From assembly GCA_903231505.1 (NCBI GenBank), contig CAFBRK010000298.1:1-58385 (forward strand): a stretch of DNA of 58,385 nt. The letters are read 5' to 3'. The translations under genes and the position numbers were made by a program. The notes beneath the pieces are model-generated. The model saw only the letters and a list, made by a program, of their open reading frames with translations. It made no database searches and was not told the DNA's origin. Shown here one piece after another: positions 54,611-58,385 of this stretch. The number at the start of each line of letters is the position of its first letter. The first letter of the stretch is position 1. This DNA comes from Olavius algarvensis associated proteobacterium Delta 3 (lineage in GTDB: Bacteria > Desulfobacterota > Desulfobacteria > Desulfobacterales > CAFBRK01).

Positions 54611-56224
54611 TTACATGGTCCCCTTTTCCATCGCCGCCCGGGCGGTTTCCAGAAGTCCCTCGGGAAATCCGACGATTGCAAATATTCCTAAAAATCCGAC
54701 AATCCAGACTACCAGCATGGATAGTATCCAAAGGGCGAATCCGTATTTGATAAAATCCATTGGATGGATAACTTTTTCACCCGTATCCGGATAAACCCCC
54801 AATCCGTATACGATCGCATTATTGGGTGTCCCCACAATCAGGAAATGGGCAAAGGAGGTGGCGAAGGCAACCCCAAGCCCAGTCGCCCAGGGTTCACCGG
54901 CAACTCCGGTCATAATGCCCATGGGGATGACAATAGGTCCGAGAAGCGCGGTCGTACCGGCGTCCGACATGAAATTAGTCATCAAACCGGACAATGCGGA
55001 AAGGCCGACCCATAACCCGAAACCCTTGTCTATCCCGATGCTGCCGAGGATTTTTAGAAAACTTTGTGCTAACCATAGAGCAGCGCCGCTTTCTTTGAGC
55101 AGGGCCCCTAAGGTCAAGGCCCCACAGTACATAAACCATGCATCCCATGATATCTTACTGAGGATTGTTTTCCAATCGGTTGTTCTAAATATTACCGGGA
55201 TCAGCATTGCTAGTAAAGAAGGCCCACCTAACCCGAGCTCCTCACCCCCAACGATCCACAATGCGAGGATCAACAAAAGCATTCCGAAGGTGACATACTC
55301 GGGGTACGTCATTCGTCCCATTTTGCGGCTTTTCTCTTTGATGGCAACCAAGCCGGGTGTTAAATCTCGCGTTTTGATCTTTTTACCAAACAATGCAAGC
55401 ATATAGACAGCCACCATAACACCCAGCAACGGAACCATCGGCAAGCCATATTTCATCCATGTGAGAAAATCCATCGGCACGTTATATTCACTCCAAAATC
55501 CCATCATGATCACATTCCTGCCGCCCGCGGCGGGAGATCCTACACCTCCTACATTCAGAGCATAGCAAAGGGTGAACAACAGAAATTTGGCCAACGCAGG
55601 ATCGTGCTGCAAACGGTTGGAAGGGCTGTGGGCACTTACAGCACCGAAATAGACCGCGGCCATCACCGGTGTCATAAACGCACACATGGCATGCGCCGAT
55701 ATAAAAGAGCCGACGACCGACATGCTGACACATAGAACGAAAATCGGTACTATAAATCCTTTCGTCCAACCCAAAAGCCAGGCGGCTAAGCGCTTATGCA
55801 AGCCCACGTCGACCACCACGACACCCATGGCCAGCACTCCCAGTAAAAACATGGGCGCATCACCAGCGAATGTTTTACCAATCATGTTCGTAGGCAACAA
55901 ATGAAGAAAATAAGCCAAAACCGGCATAAGGATGCCTGTCAAGCCAATTGGGATGGCTTCAGTGGCGAAAAAGATCACTGCCATGGGGATGATCCCAAGG
56001 ACCATCATGGTCTTGCGCGCCGCTTCTTGGGGAGTATGTGCTAATTCCCATTGTTTCATCTTCTCAGCAAAACCGTATGTTTGTATCACCTCAACCAAGG
56101 AATCGGGCGTGGGTAAAATGAATCCGATAAAAATGAAAATCGTCGCACCTATGGTTAACCACAATACTTTATTTGCTAAAATACCGCCGCCACTGCCGAT
56201 ATCGTTTTCAATCTCGTGACCCAT
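54611..56224 (-). CDS. DASS/SLC13-family sodium-coupled anion (dicarboxylate) transporter
   Basis: A 537-residue inner-membrane protein with 11 or more hydrophobic helices. The DASS pattern is visible: MMVLGIIPMAVIFFATEAIP, MPVLAYFLHLLP, GSFISAHAMCAFMTPV (first SNT-like region), a second repeat with GLMTNFMSDAGTTALLGPIV, and SFAHFLIVGTPNNAIVYG near the C-terminus. The duplicated T/S-N motifs in re-entrant loops bind sodium and a di- or tricarboxylate or sulfate. ATG 56224 has GGGAAGG upstream. A CBS protein precedes it, and an apparent sigma-54 promoter lies upstream of that. Substrate choice is inferred from the regulators, not proven. Confidence 0.92.
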   Translation of the reverse strand: MGHEIENDIGSGGGILANKVLWLTIGATIFIFIGFILPTPDSLVEVIQTYGFAEKMKQWELAHTPQEAARKTMMVLGIIPMAVIFFATEAIPIGLTGILMPVLAYFLHLLPTNMIGKTFAGDAPMFLLGVLAMGVVVVDVGLHKRLAAWLLGWTKGFIVPIFVLCVSMSVVGSFISAHAMCAFMTPVMAAVYFGAVSAHSPSNRLQHDPALAKFLLFTLCYALNVGGVGSPAAGGRNVIMMGFWSEYNVPMDFLTWMKYGLPMVPLLGVMVAVYMLALFGKKIKTRDLTPGLVAIKEKSRKMGRMTYPEYVTFGMLLLILALWIVGGEELGLGGPSLLAMLIPVIFRTTDWKTILSKISWDAWFMYCGALTLGALLKESGAALWLAQSFLKILGSIGIDKGFGLWVGLSALSGLMTNFMSDAGTTALLGPIVIPMGIMTGVAGEPWATGLGVAFATSFAHFLIVGTPNNAIVYGLGVYPDTGEKVIHPMDFIKYGFALWILSMLVVWIVGFLGIFAIVGFPEGLLETARAAMEKGTM

Positions 56225-56468
56225 GCGATATCCTTCCCTGATTTAAATTTACCCAATCCTCTTTCATCTGGTATGCATCATTATTGCTTTTTTGGTTGTT
56301 GAAATAGCCTCTTTAAATTTCTCACTAGTAATTTCGTCTCGCATTTTTCTATATTACTTATTCTTCCCATCACCTTGTTTGTGCAGAAATATGGACCTTT
56401 ACACGCGTAGCTTTGGCTTAAATGGGTGTCAGAAGATTCACAAGGGGCCAATTATTCTAGTTTCAAAA

Positions 56469-56981
56469 TCATTCAAAACATATGTCTTGCATGTTTTTAT
56501 TGCTGATTCGTGCGATAGCGTAAAGAACATCGTTTAACAGCATCATTCCTATGACGTCTTCAGCGCTCACCACCGGCAGAACATCGACCTGATATTTTTT
56601 AAAAAGAAAGATGGCTTCCATGAGCATTTCATCATGCCGAATGAAGATCTGTATCGGTTGCATGATATCTCCAATGGGGCCTTGCATGGCTTTACGACAT
56701 TCGGTTCTGAGCTGTCCCTCCCAAAAAATTGGTCCGATTTTTTCCGCCCCTCTAAGGAAGTGCCGAACGAATCCGAAAATAATATCGTATGGGGTTACAA
56801 AGCCTTTAATCACCTCGAAGCCGGATTCATCCGTATCGACTATTAATGAGCAGGGCGGCTTGTGTTCACGAAGTGCCGCTATCAGCAAATCCGAGGCACG
56901 GCTAAGAGCCTCGTTTTCCTGGAGCGTTGCAAATTGATTAATGGGTCGCATCACATCGCGTACGGTCATCTCTAGCGGCAT
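56469..56981 (-). CDS. CBS domain pair protein, first gene of sigma-54 operon
   Basis: A 170-residue protein with two CBS motifs: TVRDVMRPINQFATLQENEA with CSLIVDTDESGFEVIKGFVTPYDI, and IGDIMQPIQIFIRHDEMLME with VDVLPVVSAEDVIGMMLLND. It should bind adenosine nucleotides. It is the first gene downstream of the sigma-54 type promoter at 57025-57040, with the transporter 245 bases further on. That gap is long for an operon; a second promoter there is possible. AAGGAA precedes ATG 56981. Confidence 0.87.
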   Translation of the reverse strand: MPLEMTVRDVMRPINQFATLQENEALSRASDLLIAALREHKPPCSLIVDTDESGFEVIKGFVTPYDIIFGFVRHFLRGAEKIGPIFWEGQLRTECRKAMQGPIGDIMQPIQIFIRHDEMLMEAIFLFKKYQVDVLPVVSAEDVIGMMLLNDVLYAIARISNKNMQDICFE

Positions 56982-57024
56982 TGGAAATTCCTTAAGATTT
57001 CGAGAATGTTATATTAGAACCTAG

Positions 57025-57040
57025 AGCAATTTTTGCGCCA
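57025..57040 (-). promoter_or_regulatory. Sigma-54 promoter of the CBS-DASS gene row
   Basis: On the minus strand TGGCGC-AAAAA-TTGCT: GG and GC are separated by exactly 10 bases, as in the -24/-12 consensus TGGCAC-N5-TTGCW. The start codon at 56981 is about 45 bases downstream, and a sigma-54 activator gene lies divergent. Confidence 0.75.
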
Positions 57041-57131
57041 TCGAAGAGTTGTTGCGATTGTTCTATAACCATTTAATATAAAATGGATTTTTAGTAGTGA
57101 CGCCTGATACCAAATAACCGCCACACCGTTC

Positions 57132-57169
57132 GCGGCAATTTTTTGCCAAAGGTTGCAAGAATTTGCCGC
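57132..57169. promoter_or_regulatory. Inverted repeats, candidate enhancer for the sigma-54 activator
   Basis: Outer arms GCGGCAA (57132-57138) and TTGCCGC (57163-57169) enclose a second inverted repeat, GGCAA-TTTT-TTGCC (57134-57147). The site lies about 100-140 bases upstream of the -12 element, a usual enhancer distance. Confidence 0.6.
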
Positions 57170-57235
57170 TACTGGTATATCTCAATTTTAGGGATGGATT
57201 GAATAGGTGAGACCTTCGATTCATACCGATCCTGA

Positions 57236-58243
57236 ATGAACGCCTCATTGTGTGCGAATCTATCTATAATGAAACTTGACACATGCCATTTAACCAAATT
57301 ACCTGATGCCACTCTCCAAGAGTTTATTATTGGAAGTGAGACTATGCGTAACGTGATGGAGACCGTGCGGCAGGCCGCTCCGTATGATGTCAATGTTCTG
57401 ATTTCTGGTGAAAGTGGTACTGGTAAAGAACTTCTGGCAAAAATCATCCACTTGCAGAGCAGTAGGGCGGAAAGACCCTTCGTAGCAGTCAATTGCGGTG
57501 TTCTATCGGGATTGATTTTTGAAGATAAGCTTTTCGGTCACGAAAAAGGGGCGTTTACTGGGGCCATTCGAGACAGAATGGGTTGTTTTGAAATGGCACA
57601 TGGCGGCACTCTTTTTCTGGACGAAGTCTCAGAGCTGCCTTACGAGAATCAAGTTGATTTCTTGAGGGTGCTGGATGAATCAAGTTTTATGCGTATTGGG
57701 GGAACCAAAGTGATCGAGGTGGACGTTCGCTTGATTTCGGCCACCAATAAGGATCTTAAACAGCAGATCAATAGAGCCACTTTCAGAGAGGATTTGTTCT
57801 ACCGCCTTCATGTGGTGCCCATTCACCTGCCCCCTCTCAGAGCGAGGAAAGAAGCCATTCCGATGCTGGTTAATCATTTTCTCGATCTGCTAGTGGTCAA
57901 ACACAAAAAAGCGCGACCTCGGGTGATGCCTGAGGTTCTCAATATTTTCAATGAGTATGATTGGCCTGGGAATGTGCGTGAACTTAAAAATCTGATCGAA
58001 AGAATCTTTATTATAAACGACGGTACCTGTTTGAAACCGGACATGCTGCCCTCGGATTTTTTATGGCATCTGCAGGAGCCAATAGAAACCATGGATCTGG
58101 CTGAAGTACGCAAAAAAGCTGAAATTGAAGCCATTTCAAAGGTTCTTATTAAAACAGGCGGTAAACGGGAAAAGGCAGCCGAAGTTTTAAATATCAGCCC
58201 GCGAACGCTTCGTCATAAAATCCAACATTATCATATTCAGTAG
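57236..58243 (+). CDS. Sigma-54-dependent transcriptional activator without receiver domain
   Basis: A 335-residue enhancer-binding protein. The AAA+ domain has Walker A GESGTGKE (58-65), the sigma-54-contacting loop GAFTGA (105-110), Walker B GGTLFLDE (123-130), an arginine-finger region FREDLFYRLHVVPIHLPPLR and YDWPGNVRELKN. The C-terminal Fis-type helix-turn-helix reads REKAAEVLNISPRTLRHKIQ. The N-terminal 30 residues lack a receiver or sensor domain, so activity must be set by concentration or a partner. ATG 57236 has no clear ribosome-binding site; in-frame ATG 57269 is an alternative. It is divergent from the CBS-DASS genes and probably activates them. Confidence 0.92.
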   Translation: MNASLCANLSIMKLDTCHLTKLPDATLQEFIIGSETMRNVMETVRQAAPYDVNVLISGESGTGKELLAKIIHLQSSRAERPFVAVNCGVLSGLIFEDKLFGHEKGAFTGAIRDRMGCFEMAHGGTLFLDEVSELPYENQVDFLRVLDESSFMRIGGTKVIEVDVRLISATNKDLKQQINRATFREDLFYRLHVVPIHLPPLRARKEAIPMLVNHFLDLLVVKHKKARPRVMPEVLNIFNEYDWPGNVRELKNLIERIFIINDGTCLKPDMLPSDFLWHLQEPIETMDLAEVRKKAEIEAISKVLIKTGGKREKAAEVLNISPRTLRHKIQHYHIQ

Positions 58244-58277
58244 TAATAGCGATTCTCCATTCGTTGTCAGGGTAGAT

Positions 58278-58385
58278 TCAAGTTGTAAGTGCACCACGCA
58301 CTTGATTGTAAAAGACTTCATGGGGCGTCTGGTAAGTGAGACATTTTCTTGGCCTATGGTTGAGCATTCTCACTTTTAATGCAAG
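58278..58385 (-). mobile_element. Second IS30-family copy, 3' end only (cut by window edge)
   Basis: The minus strand reads LKVRMLNHRPRKCLTYQTPH and EVFYNQVRGALTT then TGA at 58278. This is the C-terminus of the same transposase as at 30981 with several changes. The end motif AAGTGCACCA is present at 58287-58296. The frame is open up to the edge. Confidence 0.85.

Noticed and set aside
57132..57169. Further GG...GC pairs that look like sigma-54 promoters
   Set aside because: The spacing between GG and GC is 9, not 10, on both strands, so they were kept only as inverted repeats/enhancer candidate.
1..58385. tRNA or rRNA genes and integrase-type attachment sites
   Set aside because: No cloverleaf, rRNA segment or tyrosine/serine integrase gene was recognised, so no island boundary is claimed.

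Overview
The window reads as a chromosomal stretch of a Gram-negative, probably anaerobic bacterium of the Desulfobacterota (deltaproteobacterial) type. The pointers are a GEMM-I (cyclic-dinucleotide) riboswitch, a sigma-54 activator next to a dicarboxylate transporter and a Cache-domain histidine kinase, and many dispersed copies of short repeats resembling REP/RAYT-type debris. The assignment rests on gene style and repeats only; there is no rRNA or other phylogenetic marker here. No tRNA, rRNA or CRISPR array was seen.

Left flank (1-10 kb): an NTF2/SnoaL-like protein; a very unusual 1406-residue protein that joins a secreted peptidoglycan-binding ectodomain, one membrane span and a cytoplasmic UvrD/HelD-like helicase with zinc ribbons; a secreted gamma-glutamyltransferase; and an ORF6N protein. 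Dispersed repeats fill the gaps.

Defence island core (10.2-28.9 kb): a GEMM-I riboswitch with an overlapping terminator lies about 400 bp upstream of a six-gene plus-strand operon: RpoA-CTD/sigma-4-like protein, PLD-DEAH helicase, small helical protein, SMC-like ATPase, Dnd-associated protein 4 and HNH nuclease. It converges on a minus-strand DNA phosphorothioation operon (dndB, dndC, dndD, dndE, a small ORF, a Dnd-associated methyltransferase). dndBCDE would install sulphur in the DNA backbone, while the convergent operon has the content of a restriction arm but lacks the usual DndF-DndG-DndH set. No dndA lies in the window, so a housekeeping cysteine desulfurase must supply sulphur. Divergent from dndB are a DUF4007-like gene and a ParB-like plus PD-(D/E)XK-like gene pair.

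Mobile and decayed zone (28.9-47.9 kb): an IS4-type remnant, a frameshifted IS30 element, nuclease pieces, a DUF429/PD-(D/E)XK fusion, a LamG secreted protein, two radical SAM genes (one beside a Cys-rich candidate RiPP precursor), a HicAB-type toxin-antitoxin pair, a frameshifted gene next to a DUF2293 gene, another PD-(D/E)XK protein and an MBL-fold hydrolase.

Right flank (48.3-58.3 kb): a likely seven-function minus-strand operon (CBS protein, DASS/SLC13 transporter, zinc ribbon protein, CBS protein, PEP-synthase-like enzyme, Cache-PAS histidine kinase, receiver protein). A well-spaced sigma-54 promoter precedes it, and a divergent sigma-54 activator sits beyond inverted repeats that look like its enhancer. 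Two of its genes carry lesions: an in-frame TGA in the PEP-synthase-like gene and a 3' frameshift in the receiver gene. A second IS30 copy begins at the right edge.
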